DNA from: an uncultured Gemmiger sp.
GTDB taxonomy: Bacteria > Bacillota > Clostridia > Oscillospirales > Ruminococcaceae
NCBI GenBank assembly: GCA_944388165.1
Contig: CALXHS010000109.1
Location: forward strand, 1 to 48,841
DNA: 48,841 bases
Reading direction: 5' to 3'
The position numbers and the translations under genes were made by a program. The notes under the pieces are model-generated. The model was not told the DNA's origin. It searched no databases and worked only from the letters and a program-made list of their open reading frames with translations. Shown piece after piece: positions 32,436 to 40,668 of the stretch. How positions within the stretch are numbered: the first letter of the stretch is position 1; each line of letters begins with the position of its first letter.

Positions 32436-34370
32436 TCAGTCCTTTCGGGCAGCCAGGATGACCACGCTCACCGGGGGCAGTTCCATGTGCCCGGTGCGTT
32501 CGGGACCGAAGGGCCGGGCCTGGGCTCGGGTGCCGTCGCAGAGGGTGCGCCAGCGTCCGCCGGGCAGGTCCACCCACTGGGCGGTGCGCTCGGGGTTATA
32601 GTAGACCACCAGGCGGTTGGGGGCGTTGTCCGCCCGTTCGGGCACAAAACCGATGAGCCACCCCGGCACCGCCAGCAGCAGCGGGGCGGGCTGGTTGGCG
32701 TCGGTCAGGCCGGTGAGTTCCGGCCATTCCCGCCGGATGGCCAGCAGCCCCTGGTAAAACTCCACCAGTTCCCCCATGCGGGCCGCCCGGGACCAGTCCA
32801 GGGCGTTTTCTTTCAGGGGTCCCTTGTAGGTGTTGGGGTGGCCGTGCTTGGTGCGGGCGAATTCCTCCCCCGCCTGCCAGAAGGGCATGCCCTGGCAGGT
32901 CATGCAGATGGCGGCGCACATGCGATTCTGGGCCAGCAGGTCGCCGTCGAAGATATCATAGGTGTGCCGCCCCGCCACCGCCTTGAGCTTGTCCCACAGG
33001 GTAAAGTTGTCGTGGGCGGAGACATACTGGACGATCTGCCCCGGGTTCTGGGGGCGCATGCCGTCGGCCCCGTCCCGGAAGGCCCCCACCGCATGCAGCA
33101 GGGTGTAGCCCGCGCCGGGGGCGCCGTTCACATAGCCGGGGGAACGGGCGTCGAACACCCCGCCCTTGACGGTGTCCCGGGTGTTGTCGCAGAAGATACC
33201 GATGCGCCCGTCCAGCTGAGGCAGGGCGTTCTTGTCGGCGGGGACGGCCCCTTCTTCCATGCGGGTGGCGCCGCCCTGCCAGGGTTCGCCGTACATCAGG
33301 ATGTTTTTGCCCCCGGGCAGTTCGTCCAGGGCGGCGCGGATGGCGTTCATGGTCTCCACGTCGTGGAGGGCCATAAGGTCGAACCGGAAGCCGTCCACAT
33401 GGTAGGCGGTGGCCCAGTAGACCACCGAATCCACCAGGTATTTGCGCACCATGGGGTGTTCACTGGCCAGGTCGCACCCGCAGCCCGACCCGTTGGTCAG
33501 GTGTCCGTCGGCGGTGCGGCGCAGCCAGCAGCCGGGGGTGATGCGCTCCATCCAGTTGTCGCTGAAATAGGTGTGGTTGTACACCACATCCATCACCACG
33601 CCCATCCCGGCTTTGTGCAGTGCCGCGATCATGGCCCGGCATTCCCGCACCCGCACCTCCCCGTGGAAGGGGTCGGTGGAATAGGAACCTTCGGGCACAT
33701 TGTAGTTCAGCGGGTCATAGCCCCAGTTGTAGCCGCCCTTGTCCCCGACGCTCTCGTCTACCGTGGCAAAGTCGAAGATGGGCTGCAGCTGCACATGGCT
33801 GACGCCCAAATGCCGCAGATAGTTCAGGCAGGTGGGATACTCTCCCTGGCAGTCCAGGGTGGTGTCCGGCTGGGTAAAGGCCATGAATTTGCCCCGCCAT
33901 TCGGGGCGCACGCCGCTGTGCTCATCCGCCGAAAAGTCCGCCACATGCACCTCCCACACGCTGCGGGCGGCGGGCTGGTTAGCGGCGGCGGGACGGCGGT
34001 CGGCGGCCCAGTTTTCCGGTTCCGCAGCCCGCAGGTCCAGCACCATGCCCCGCTGCCCGTTGCAGCCGCAGGCCCGGGCATAGGGGTCCACTGCCATGGT
34101 CCTGCGGCCATCGGCAAAGGTCAGGTCGTACACATAATACTGCCCCGCCAGGTCACCGCCCACGGTGGCTTTCCAGCTGCCCTGTTCCCCGGGATGCAGC
34201 GCCACGGGTTCCAGTTCCCTGGCCCCGGGTTCGCTGTCGGTGCCGGTGGTGTACCGGCGCAGGGTGACGGAAGCGGCGGCGGGCGCCCACAGGGTAAAGG
34301 TAGTGGCGCGCCTGGTGTACACCGCGCCCAGGTCACTGCCGGTATACACCGGCCAATCGGTCAGATTCAT
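32436..34370 (-). CDS. pulA: Type I pullulanase (GH13), cytosolic
   Basis: 644 residues. It cleaves alpha-1,6 branches in pullulan, glycogen and starch-derived dextrins. An N-terminal CBM48-like beta domain (about 1-110: YTRRATTFTLWAPAAASVTL) precedes the catalytic barrel. The type I pullulanase signature YNWGYDP is near 212-218. Other motifs are DVVYNHTY, DGFRFDLMALHD (nucleophile Asp near 331), GEPW (acid/base Glu near 357) and SAHDN (near 450). There is no signal peptide, so it should act on internal glycogen or imported maltodextrins. The start at 34370 (MNLTDWPVYTG) is set by GGAGGATG; seven upstream codons are open but unlikely. An AT-rich TATATATAA stretch near 34420 is the likely promoter -10 region. 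Confidence 0.96.
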   Translation of the reverse strand: MNLTDWPVYTGSDLGAVYTRRATTFTLWAPAAASVTLRRYTTGTDSEPGARELEPVALHPGEQGSWKATVGGDLAGQYYVYDLTFADGRRTMAVDPYARACGCNGQRGMVLDLRAAEPENWAADRRPAAANQPAARSVWEVHVADFSADEHSGVRPEWRGKFMAFTQPDTTLDCQGEYPTCLNYLRHLGVSHVQLQPIFDFATVDESVGDKGGYNWGYDPLNYNVPEGSYSTDPFHGEVRVRECRAMIAALHKAGMGVVMDVVYNHTYFSDNWMERITPGCWLRRTADGHLTNGSGCGCDLASEHPMVRKYLVDSVVYWATAYHVDGFRFDLMALHDVETMNAIRAALDELPGGKNILMYGEPWQGGATRMEEGAVPADKNALPQLDGRIGIFCDNTRDTVKGGVFDARSPGYVNGAPGAGYTLLHAVGAFRDGADGMRPQNPGQIVQYVSAHDNFTLWDKLKAVAGRHTYDIFDGDLLAQNRMCAAICMTCQGMPFWQAGEEFARTKHGHPNTYKGPLKENALDWSRAARMGELVEFYQGLLAIRREWPELTGLTDANQPAPLLLAVPGWLIGFVPERADNAPNRLVVYYNPERTAQWVDLPGGRWRTLCDGTRAQARPFGPERTGHMELPPVSVVILAARKD

Positions 34371-34485
34371 GGGACATCCTCCTCCGCACATCGGAGCCGC
34401 CGCAAGGCTCCTTTTCCTTTATATATAAGAGTAACAGGAGTTTTGCCTGATTGCAAGCACCCCAACCATGCCCCGTCCCGGGCAC

Positions 34486-34533
34486 AGAAAAAGGGCGCGG
34501 GCCTCTCCCCGGCAAGGGGAAGGGTCCGCGCCC
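34486..34533 (-). terminator. Terminator after citrate synthase
   Basis: Long GC stem (GGGCGCGG with its complement, arms about 34493-34510 and 34516-34533), followed by CTTTTTC on the minus strand. Confidence 0.85.
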
Positions 34534-34550
34534 TGATGAAAGGCGTACGA

Positions 34551-35909
34551 TCAGCCGCGATCGTCCAGCGGGCTGTAATCCCGCGGTTCCATGATGCTCT
34601 GGTAGGCGGGACGGATGATCTTGTCCACATTGACAAGCTCTTCCATGCGGTGGGCGCTCCAGCCAACGATACGGGCGATGGCGAAGATGGGGGTGTACAG
34701 TTCCACAGGGATGTCCAGCATGTTGTAGACAAAGCCGCTGTAGAAGTCCACGTTGGTGGAAACGCCCTTGTAGATGTGGCGCTTTTCCGCAATGACCTGG
34801 GGTGCCAGCCGCTCGATGGCGTTGTAGAAGTCGAAGTCTTCCTTGCGGCCCTTGGCTTCGGCCAGCTGCTGCACAAAGCCCTTGAACACCACGGCACGGG
34901 GGTCGGACAGAGAGTAGACCGCGTGGCCCATACCGTAGATCAGGCCCTTGCGGTCGAAGGCTTCCTTGTCCACGATCTTGCCCAGGTAGGCCTTCATCTC
35001 CTCGTCGTCGGTGACATCGTGCACGTTCTTGCGGATGTCGTCGCACATCTCCATGACCTTGATGTTGGCGCCGCCGTGCTTGGGACCCTTCAGGCTGGAG
35101 AGGGCCGCCGCCATGACCGAGTAGGTATCCGACCCGGAGGAGGTGACCACGCGGGTGGTGAAGGTGGAGTTGTTGCCGCCGCCGTGCTCCATGTGCAGCA
35201 GCAGGGCGATGTCCAGCACGTGGGCTTCCAGCGGGGTGTAGCTGCGGTCGGGGCGCAGCATCTGGAGCAGGTTTTCGGCAGTGGACAGTTCCGGCTGGGG
35301 CCGGTGGATGTACATGCTGCCCATGTTCACATAATAGTTGTAGGCATGGTAGCCGTAGACTGCCAGCATGGGGAAGACGCTGATGAGCTTGAGACACTGT
35401 TCCAGCTGGGTCTGCAGGCTGTTGTCCCCCACCGAATCATCGTAGGAGGCCAGGGTCAGCACGCTGCGGGTCAGGCTGTTCATCAGGTCCTTGGTGGGGG
35501 CCTTCATAATGACGTCCCGGATGAAGTTGGTGGGCAGGTCCCGGCACTTCACCAGGGTATCGGTGAAGGTGGCCAGCTGCTGCTGGGTGGGCAGATCGCC
35601 CAACAGCAGCAGGTAAGCGGCTTCCTCAAAGCCGTAGCGCTTGCCCCGCAGACCTTTGATGAGGTCATAGACGTTGTAGCCGCGGTACCACAGCTTGCCT
35701 TCGCAGGGGACCTTCTTGCCGTCCCGCTCTTCAAAGGCGTCGATGCGGGAGATGTTGGTGATGCCCGCCAATACGCCTTTGCCGTCCTTGTCGCGCAGGC
35801 CGCGCTTGACGCCGTAGGCATCAAACAGGGCAGGGTCGATTTTGTCGTTCTGCAGACACAGGCCGGTAAAGACCTCCGCTTCTTTTTCGATGGCTGCATA
35901 TTCTCCCAT
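34551..35909 (-). CDS. gltA: Citrate synthase
   Basis: 452 residues. It condenses oxaloacetate and acetyl-CoA to citrate, in an anaerobe probably serving 2-oxoglutarate and glutamate synthesis. Catalytic residues sit in HMEHGGGNNSTFTTR (near 238), GPKHGGAN (near 277, His) and GMGHAVYSLSDPRA (near 325, His), plus the Asp in NVDFYSGFVY. It carries an N-terminal extension of about 60 residues before the core, as in several Clostridia. The start at 35909 follows GGGAGG. It has a perfect consensus promoter and is divergent from ugd. No aconitase or isocitrate dehydrogenase gene is adjacent; gdhA lies 12 kb away. Confidence 0.96.
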   Translation of the reverse strand: MGEYAAIEKEAEVFTGLCLQNDKIDPALFDAYGVKRGLRDKDGKGVLAGITNISRIDAFEERDGKKVPCEGKLWYRGYNVYDLIKGLRGKRYGFEEAAYLLLLGDLPTQQQLATFTDTLVKCRDLPTNFIRDVIMKAPTKDLMNSLTRSVLTLASYDDSVGDNSLQTQLEQCLKLISVFPMLAVYGYHAYNYYVNMGSMYIHRPQPELSTAENLLQMLRPDRSYTPLEAHVLDIALLLHMEHGGGNNSTFTTRVVTSSGSDTYSVMAAALSSLKGPKHGGANIKVMEMCDDIRKNVHDVTDDEEMKAYLGKIVDKEAFDRKGLIYGMGHAVYSLSDPRAVVFKGFVQQLAEAKGRKEDFDFYNAIERLAPQVIAEKRHIYKGVSTNVDFYSGFVYNMLDIPVELYTPIFAIARIVGWSAHRMEELVNVDKIIRPAYQSIMEPRDYSPLDDRG

Positions 35910-36052
35910 ATCAAATGACCTCCCTTTTCACAGTTTGTCCGCAATCCGTGCCGTTCTACCTTTTACTCTATATCCTGATGTCCTGATTTTGCCGGAGAAC
36001 TCCGTTCCGGGCACTGTCCGCATCCACGGCCGAAAAACGAAAATATATTTTT

Positions 36053-36081
36053 ATTATACGCTCCGTTGTACAGGGTGTCAA
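36053..36081 (-). promoter_or_regulatory. Perfect consensus sigma-A promoter for citrate synthase
   Basis: Minus-strand TTGACA (36076-36081), 17 nt, TATAAT (36053-36058): both hexamers and the spacing match the ideal. The leader is about 140 nt. A promoter this strong usually implies high expression or tight repression. Confidence 0.9.
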
Positions 36082-36148
36082 ATAGCCGTCCCGTAAATTT
36101 TGTGTGAACAACCGTACAGATTTCCCTCTACCCCCGCCGGGCGGGATG

Positions 36149-36157
36149 TGGTATAAT
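36149..36157 (+). promoter_or_regulatory. Extended -10 promoter for the nucleotide-sugar dehydrogenase gene
   Basis: TG-G-TATAAT, 36 nt upstream of the start codon, preceded by a GC palindrome (about 36135-36145). No clear -35. Confidence 0.75.
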
Positions 36158-36192
36158 GGGGCAAGATAACTGCGCGAAAGAGGTGCCTTGCT

Positions 36193-37377
36193 ATGAAGAT
36201 CGCCGTGGCCGGCATGGGGTATGTCGGGCTTTCCAACGGGGTGCTGCTGGCCCAGCACAACGAAGTCTGGGCGGTGGATGTTCTCCCCGCCCGGGTGGAG
36301 GACATCAACGCCCGGCGCTGCCCCCTGGCAGACAAGGAACTGGCCGAGTATATGGCCGGGCGGGAACTGGACCTGCGGGCCACCACCGACGCCGAAGCCG
36401 CCTACACCGGGGCGGACTGGGTCATCATCTCCACCCCCACCAATTACGACGAACAAAAGAACTTTTTTGACACCTCCAGCGTGGAGGAAGTACTGCGCCT
36501 AGTGGAGAAATACGCCCCCGGCGCCACCGTCATCATCAAGTCCACCGTGCCGGTGGGCTATACCGCCCGCATGCGGGAAGAGATGCACAACCCCAACATC
36601 CTGTTCAGCCCGGAATTTTTGCGGGAAGGCCACGCCCTGTACGACAACCTCTACCCCAGCCGCATCGTGGTGGGTGCGCCCCAGGACGACGCCCGGCTGG
36701 TGGAAAAGGCCCACGAATTCGCTGCCCTGCTGCAGCAGGGGGCCTGCAAGGAGAACATCCCCACCCTCTTCCCCGGTCTGACCGAGGCGGAGGCCATCAA
36801 GCTGTTTGCCAACACCTACCTGGCTTTGCGGGTGGCCTATTTCAACGAGCTGGACACCTACGCCGCCCTGCGGGGGCTGGACACCCGGGCCATCATCGAC
36901 GGCGTCTGCCTGGACCCCCGCATCGGGGCCCAGTACAACAACCCCAGTTTCGGTTACGGCGGTTACTGCCTGCCCAAGGACACCAAGCAGCTGCTGGCCA
37001 ACTATGACGCGGTGCCCCAGAACCTCATCGGGGCCATTGTGGAGAGCAACCGCACCCGCAAGGACTTTATCAGCGAGCAGGTCCTGGCCCGTCACCCCAA
37101 GGTGGTGGGGGTCTACCGCCTGACCATGAAGGCGGGCAGCGACAACTTCCGCCAGTCCAGCATCCAGGGAGTCATGAAGCGCATCCGGGCCGAGGGCGTG
37201 CCCCTAGTGGTGTATGAACCCACCCTGAGCGGGGACGATTTCTACGGCAGCCGGGTGGAGCGGGACCTGGAAGCCTTCAAGCGGGAATGCGATGTGATCC
37301 TGGCCAATCGCCGGGCCCCGGAACTAAACGATGTAGCGGAAAAAGTGTACACCCGGGACCTGTACAGCCGGGACTGA
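36193..37377 (+). CDS. ugd: UDP-glucose 6-dehydrogenase (nucleotide-sugar dehydrogenase)
   Basis: 394 residues, the short Ugd type (the E. coli enzyme has 388). It oxidises UDP-glucose to UDP-glucuronate with two NAD. The NAD-binding motif is GMGYVG (7-12), STPTNYD is at 80-86, STVPVG is at 117-122, the substrate loop FSPEFLREG is at 138-146, and the catalytic nucleophile is Cys259 in [15 protein letters not shown]. The C-terminal half has the UDP-binding domain, with [19 protein letters not shown]. The start at 36193 follows AAAGAGGTG. UDP-glucuronate would feed capsule or wall polysaccharide; no other such gene is next to it. A UDP-ManNAc dehydrogenase role is less likely given the short length. 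Confidence 0.93.
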   Translation: MKIAVAGMGYVGLSNGVLLAQHNEVWAVDVLPARVEDINARRCPLADKELAEYMAGRELDLRATTDAEAAYTGADWVIISTPTNYDEQKNFFDTSSVEEVLRLVEKYAPGATVIIKSTVPVGYTARMREEMHNPNILFSPEFLREGHALYDNLYPSRIVVGAPQDDARLVEKAHEFAALLQQGACKENIPTLFPGLTEAEAIKLFANTYLALRVAYFNELDTYAALRGLDTRAIIDGVCLDPRIGAQYNNPSFGYGGYCLPKDTKQLLANYDAVPQNLIGAIVESNRTRKDFISEQVLARHPKVVGVYRLTMKAGSDNFRQSSIQGVMKRIRAEGVPLVVYEPTLSGDDFYGSRVERDLEAFKRECDVILANRRAPELNDVAEKVYTRDLYSRD

Positions 37378-37387
37378 TGCCGCCCCC

Positions 37388-37416
37388 TTGACTTTGCCTT
37401 TCGGCTATGGTATGGT
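37388..37416 (+). promoter_or_regulatory. Sigma-A-like promoter for the MATE 2 leader
   Basis: -35 TTGACT (37388-37393), 17 nt, -10 TATGGT (37411-37416), starting 11 nt after the ugd stop codon. Confidence 0.65.
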
Positions 37417-37421
37417 AGTGC

Positions 37422-37526
37422 TGTTGCTCGGAGGGCAAGTCATTCCATACGGATACGTACTGTTCAGAAATGACGCGCCGGATAAGGCACAGGCTGAAAT
37501 GCCTACACCTTGTCCGGCGCTTTTTT
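37422..37526 (+). promoter_or_regulatory. Structured leader with terminator before MATE 2; candidate guanidine-IV/mepA-type riboswitch
   Basis: Sequence shows a first short stem TTGC-TC/GG-GCAA around CGGAGGGCAAG (about 37427-37440), a second stem GTCATT/AATGAC (about 37439-37474), then a strong terminator (37475-37526). A MATE (mepA-like) pump follows. Promoter, folded leader and terminator before the gene are the layout of a transcriptional riboswitch. Guanidine-IV riboswitches are known to control MATE genes in Clostridia. The class assignment is inference; I could not align it to a covariance model. A plain ugd terminator is the alternative. Confidence 0.35.
37475..37526 (+). terminator. 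Intrinsic terminator between ugd and MATE 2
   Basis: Thirteen-bp stem (37475-37487 with 37508-37520, one wobble pair) holding an inner AGGCA/TGCCT stem, followed by six T residues. It stops 50 nt before the MATE start codon. Confidence 0.88.
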
Positions 37527-37576
37527 CAACCCCTGCCGGGCATACTGAACAACGCATATGCAATGCAGGAGGATGT

Positions 37577-38914
37577 ATGGATCAAAAGACTTTGTTTCTG
37601 AAGACGCCGCCGCACCGCTTGTTTCTGCGTGCCGCTCTGCCCGGTTCGGTGGGCATGCTGGCTTCTTCGCTGTACCAGCTCATGGACGGGATCTTTGTGG
37701 GGCGGATCCTGGGGGATCAGGCTTTCGCGGCGCTGAACCTGGCCATGCCCCTGGTCATCATCAACTTTGCCCTGGCCGACCTCATCGGCGTGGGGTCGGC
37801 GGTACCCATCTCGGTGCGGCTGGGGGAAAAGCGCAACGAGGAAGCCTTCAACCTGTTTACCTGTGCCTGCCTGATGGTGGTGTGCCTGGGCGCCCTGACC
37901 GGCGTTGTGCTCTATGCCCTGGCCCCCACCCTGCTGGGCTGGATGGGCGCCGAGGGCGAACTGGCCCGGCTGGGCGTGCAGTATATGCGGGTATACGCCC
38001 TGTGCTCGCCGGTGGTGAGCATCGTCTTTGCAGCAGACAACTACCTGCGCATCTGCGGTCGGATCAAGACCAGCATGGTGCTGAACGTCCTGATGTCCGC
38101 TTTGTGCGCCGGGCTGGAATTCTTCTTTTTGTATGTCATGCGCCTGGGCATTGCCGGGGCGGCCCTGGGCACCTGCCTGGGCATGATGGTCTGTGCTGTG
38201 CTGGCCATGGGCCCCTTCTTTACAGGGCGGATGCCCCTGCGGTTTGTGCGGCCCCGGTTCAGCCGCCGGATCATCGGCAGCATCCTGAGCTGCGGCTGCC
38301 CCACCTTTTTGAGCAACATCGCCGGGCGCGTCACCTCCATCCTGATGAACATGGTGCTGCTGCACCTGGGCGGCGCTTCGGCGGTGTCGGTGTACGGCAT
38401 CCTGATGTATGTGGACGGCTTTGTGCTGCCTTTGCTCTACGGCATGTGCGATTCTTTGCAGCCCGCCGTGGGCTACAACTGGGGCGCGGGACGCCGGGAC
38501 CGGGTGCTGGCCATCGAAAAGCGTTGCTTTGCCGCCAGCGCCCTCATCTCTCTGGCGGCAGCGGGGCTGCTGCTGGCCTTCCCCACCCAGACCGCCGGGC
38601 TGTTCGTGGGGCCTTCCGACACCGCCATGCTGGCCCTGGCCGTGCCCGCCGTACAGCTGTTCAGCCTGGGCTACCTGACCCGCTGGTTCAGCTTTGCCGC
38701 CCAGAGTTTTCTTTCGGCGGTGGAAAAACCGGTGCAGGCGTCCATCCTCTCGGTATCGGTGGCACTGGTGTTCCCGGTGCTGCTCATCGCCGCCCTGTGG
38801 CCCCTGGGCCTGACCGGACTGTGGTGCAACCAGCCCGGCACCGCCCTTCTGGCCGGGGTCCTGGCGGTGATCCTGCTGCTGGATTTCCGCCGCCGGTATG
38901 CCGCCCGCACCTGA
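37577..38914 (+). CDS. MATE family efflux transporter 2 (MepA-like)
   Basis: 445 residues, 12 membrane helices. The first helix block SLYQLMDGIFVGRILGDQAFAALNLAMPLVIINFALADLIGVGSAV is typical of the DinF/MepA branch, and the second half has LLYGMCDSLQPAVGYNWGAGRRDRV (the NWGAGR loop common to MepA-type pumps). It would export an organic cation in exchange for Na+ or H+. The start at 37577 (MDQKTLFLKTPPHRLF) follows GCAGGAGG. The open frame extends 63 codons upstream through the leader terminator, which cannot be coding. If the leader is a guanidine sensor, guanidine would be the likely cargo. Confidence 0.93.
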   Translation: MDQKTLFLKTPPHRLFLRAALPGSVGMLASSLYQLMDGIFVGRILGDQAFAALNLAMPLVIINFALADLIGVGSAVPISVRLGEKRNEEAFNLFTCACLMVVCLGALTGVVLYALAPTLLGWMGAEGELARLGVQYMRVYALCSPVVSIVFAADNYLRICGRIKTSMVLNVLMSALCAGLEFFFLYVMRLGIAGAALGTCLGMMVCAVLAMGPFFTGRMPLRFVRPRFSRRIIGSILSCGCPTFLSNIAGRVTSILMNMVLLHLGGASAVSVYGILMYVDGFVLPLLYGMCDSLQPAVGYNWGAGRRDRVLAIEKRCFAASALISLAAAGLLLAFPTQTAGLFVGPSDTAMLALAVPAVQLFSLGYLTRWFSFAAQSFLSAVEKPVQASILSVSVALVFPVLLIAALWPLGLTGLWCNQPGTALLAGVLAVILLLDFRRRYAART

Positions 38915-38927
38915 TATTCCGCTTCCG

Positions 38928-39000
38928 GGGCGCCCGGTTTCCGCTTTGTCTTTTCCATTGTACAGGAAGGACAAAGAAGGAGCCGGGCGCCCTCTTTTTT
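38928..39000 (+). terminator. Terminator after MATE 2
   Basis: Long two-part stem: GGGCGCCCGG/CCGGGCGCCC at the base (38928-38937 with 38983-38992) and CTTTGTC..TTCC/GGAAGGACAAAG above, then TCTTTTTT. Confidence 0.85.
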
Positions 39001-39035
39001 ATACAATTCGTACACTTGTGAACTTTATATTAAAA

Positions 39036-39062
39036 TTGGCACTCTACGCTTGACATTGCTAA
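39036..39062 (+). promoter_or_regulatory. CIRCE element (HrcA operator)
   Basis: TTGGCACTC-N9-CATTGCTAA matches the CIRCE consensus TTAGCACTC-N9-GAGTGCTAA at 8 of 9 and 7 of 9 positions with exactly the right spacer. It overlaps the -35 of the hsp20 promoter, the expected place for HrcA repression. Confidence 0.75.
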
Positions 39063-39078
39063 AAGTTGGTGCTATAGT
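39050..39078 (+). promoter_or_regulatory. Sigma-A promoter for hsp20
   Basis: -35 TTGACA (39050-39055), 17 nt, -10 TATAGT (39073-39078) preceded by TGC (extended). The leader is about 115 nt. It lies under the CIRCE element. Confidence 0.88.
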
Positions 39079-39200
39079 ATAGTCAGACCTTGAGAGAGAA
39101 AGGATCTCCCCTCCAAGGCAAACGCCCGGCACCGCAAAAGCCCGCCGGGCGGGCAGCGTTGATAACCGGCCGAAGGGTCGGCTGAATGGAGGTATGACTT

Positions 39201-39647
39201 ATGTTGCCCAGCATTTTTGGTGAAGACCTTTTTGACGATATGTTTGAAGATATGTACGGTATGCGTCCCTTCTTCGGGAACCACAACCCGGTGTACGGCA
39301 AGCACGCCAAGAACCTGATGAAGTCCGACGTGCGGGAGACCGACGACGCCTATGAACTGGACATTGACCTGCCCGGTTTCAAGAAGGACGAGATCAACCT
39401 GAAGCTGGATCAGGGCTACCTGACCATCTCGGCGGCCAAGGGCCTGGACAAGGACGACGAGGACAAGAACGGCCGGTACATCCGCCGCGAACGCTACACC
39501 GGCGCCTGCAGCCGCAGCTTCTATGTGGGCACCCAGCTGAAGCCGGAGGACATCTCTGCCAAGTTTGAGGATGGCATCCTGAAGATCCATCTGCCCAAGG
39601 CGGCGCCCCGTCTGCCCCAGCAGCCCAATCTCATCGCCATCGAATAA
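39201..39647 (+). CDS. hsp20: Hsp20/alpha-crystallin small heat-shock protein
   Basis: 148 residues, typical size. This ATP-independent holdase keeps unfolding proteins soluble. A short N-terminal arm rich in Phe, Asp and Met (FGEDLFDDMFEDMYGMRPFF) precedes the alpha-crystallin domain (about 38-135). That domain has KSDVRETDDAYELDIDLPGFKKDEINLKLDQGYLTI and ends with the FEDGILKIHLPK signature; the C-terminal tail has a P-N-L-I-A-I motif resembling the I-x-I anchor. The start at 39201 follows GGAGGT. It is monocistronic, controlled by a CIRCE-overlapped promoter, so HrcA heat-shock regulation is likely. Confidence 0.97.
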   Translation: MLPSIFGEDLFDDMFEDMYGMRPFFGNHNPVYGKHAKNLMKSDVRETDDAYELDIDLPGFKKDEINLKLDQGYLTISAAKGLDKDDEDKNGRYIRRERYTGACSRSFYVGTQLKPEDISAKFEDGILKIHLPKAAPRLPQQPNLIAIE

Positions 39648-39676
39648 TTCCTCTTTCGCCTGAACACACATAAACA

Positions 39677-39718
39677 AGGCCCCGGCCCCGCGCTGTTTGC
39701 GCGGGGCCGGGGCTTTTG
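39677..39718. terminator. Terminator after hsp20, possibly shared with the convergent gene
   Basis: Perfect 15-bp GC stem (39679-39693 with 39699-39713), then TTTTGTCTTG on the plus strand. On the minus strand the tract CTTGTTTA is weaker. Confidence 0.85.
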
Positions 39719-39735
39719 TCTTGTTTAATGGCGCC

Positions 39736-40668
39736 TTACTGGCCGGAGACCTTGTCTTTCAGGTCCTTGGCGGTGCGGGCCAGCCGGGCGGTGGCGGCAC
39801 GCAGCCGGGACAACGCCTCGTCATAGCTGGGAGCCTTCATATAAGGGAAGGCGCGCAGCAGACGGCCTTCGCCGAAATGCCGCTGCCGGGCCAGGCGTTC
39901 CACCTCGTCCCGGATGGAACGGGCACGGGCGGACATTTCCAGCAGCTGTTCCCGCAGAGGAGCGGCGTTCTCCCGCCCTTCCATGGCGGCCAGCATCAGC
40001 TGCAGCTTCTGTTCGTCCAGCAGGGTATCCACCGTCATGGCACGGGTGCCGATGGCTTCGGTCATGGCGTCGCTGAGGCGGCGCATGCCGGCGGAGAAGT
40101 CTTTCAGACGGCGCAGGCGGCGTTCCAGACCGGCAGCCTGGGCGAAGGAAAGACCCACGTCCACCCCAAAGCCCACCGCCACCACACAGTCCGCCACCAA
40201 CAGGGCGGTGGTGGGCAGAGAGAGCACCGCCCCCGCAATGAGGGGGTGCACCAGCTTGATCATGGCCACGCCGCCCAGACCCCACAGCAGAGAGAACCGG
40301 GGGCAGATGAACCCGCCCAGGTTGCCCTTGAACTTGGTGTAGTCCCACCAGCGGGCATGGAACAGTTTGAACAGGGCGTAGCCGCCGATGAGTTCCACCA
40401 GGGTGGCCAGCACCATGGCCACCAGGAACACCACCGCCACATTGCTCTGCCAGGGGCCCAGCACTGCCAGCATGGCCACCATGCCGCAGCCATAGATGGG
40501 GCAGGCCGGGCCGTTGAGGAAGCCCCGGTTGACCAGCTGCCGGGTGTTGACCGCCGCGAAGGCGACCTCGGTACACCAGCCCAGCACCGAATACACAAAG
40601 AAGAAGGCGATATACTGGGGCAGTGTGTACAGGGGAAGCAGCGTTCCCGCCTGGACCGCGGGGCTCAT
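39736..40668 (-). CDS. CmpB-type putative ABC transporter permease family membrane protein (PF06541-like)
   Basis: 310 residues. The first about 175 form four or five membrane helices with the family motifs FFFVYSVLGWCTEV, RGFLNGPACPIYGCGM and WWDYTKFKGNLGGFICPRFSLLWGL. The family is annotated as a putative ABC permease, but no ATPase partner is here and the function is unproven. Residues 175-310 form a charged cytoplasmic coiled coil (LERRLRRLKDFSAGMRRLSDAM, RSIRDEVERLARQRHF). The start overlaps the trmB stop by 4 nt (ATGA), so it is translationally coupled to trmB. Confidence 0.85.
   Translation of the reverse strand: MSPAVQAGTLLPLYTLPQYIAFFFVYSVLGWCTEVAFAAVNTRQLVNRGFLNGPACPIYGCGMVAMLAVLGPWQSNVAVVFLVAMVLATLVELIGGYALFKLFHARWWDYTKFKGNLGGFICPRFSLLWGLGGVAMIKLVHPLIAGAVLSLPTTALLVADCVVAVGFGVDVGLSFAQAAGLERRLRRLKDFSAGMRRLSDAMTEAIGTRAMTVDTLLDEQKLQLMLAAMEGRENAAPLREQLLEMSARARSIRDEVERLARQRHFGEGRLLRAFPYMKAPSYDEALSRLRAATARLARTAKDLKDKVSGQ

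Noticed and set aside
32487..35918. Very long open frame (over 1100 codons) on the plus strand, antisense to pulA and citrate synthase.
   Set aside because: It is a by-product of GC-rich codon bias in the real minus-strand genes, which have full family motifs, RBSs, promoters and terminators. The antisense translation shows no family features.
37388..37576. N-terminal extension of 63 codons on the second MATE protein.
   Set aside because: It would translate through a strong terminator hairpin, starts from a TTG in the -35 box and is not MATE-like. The ATG at 37577 has a good RBS.
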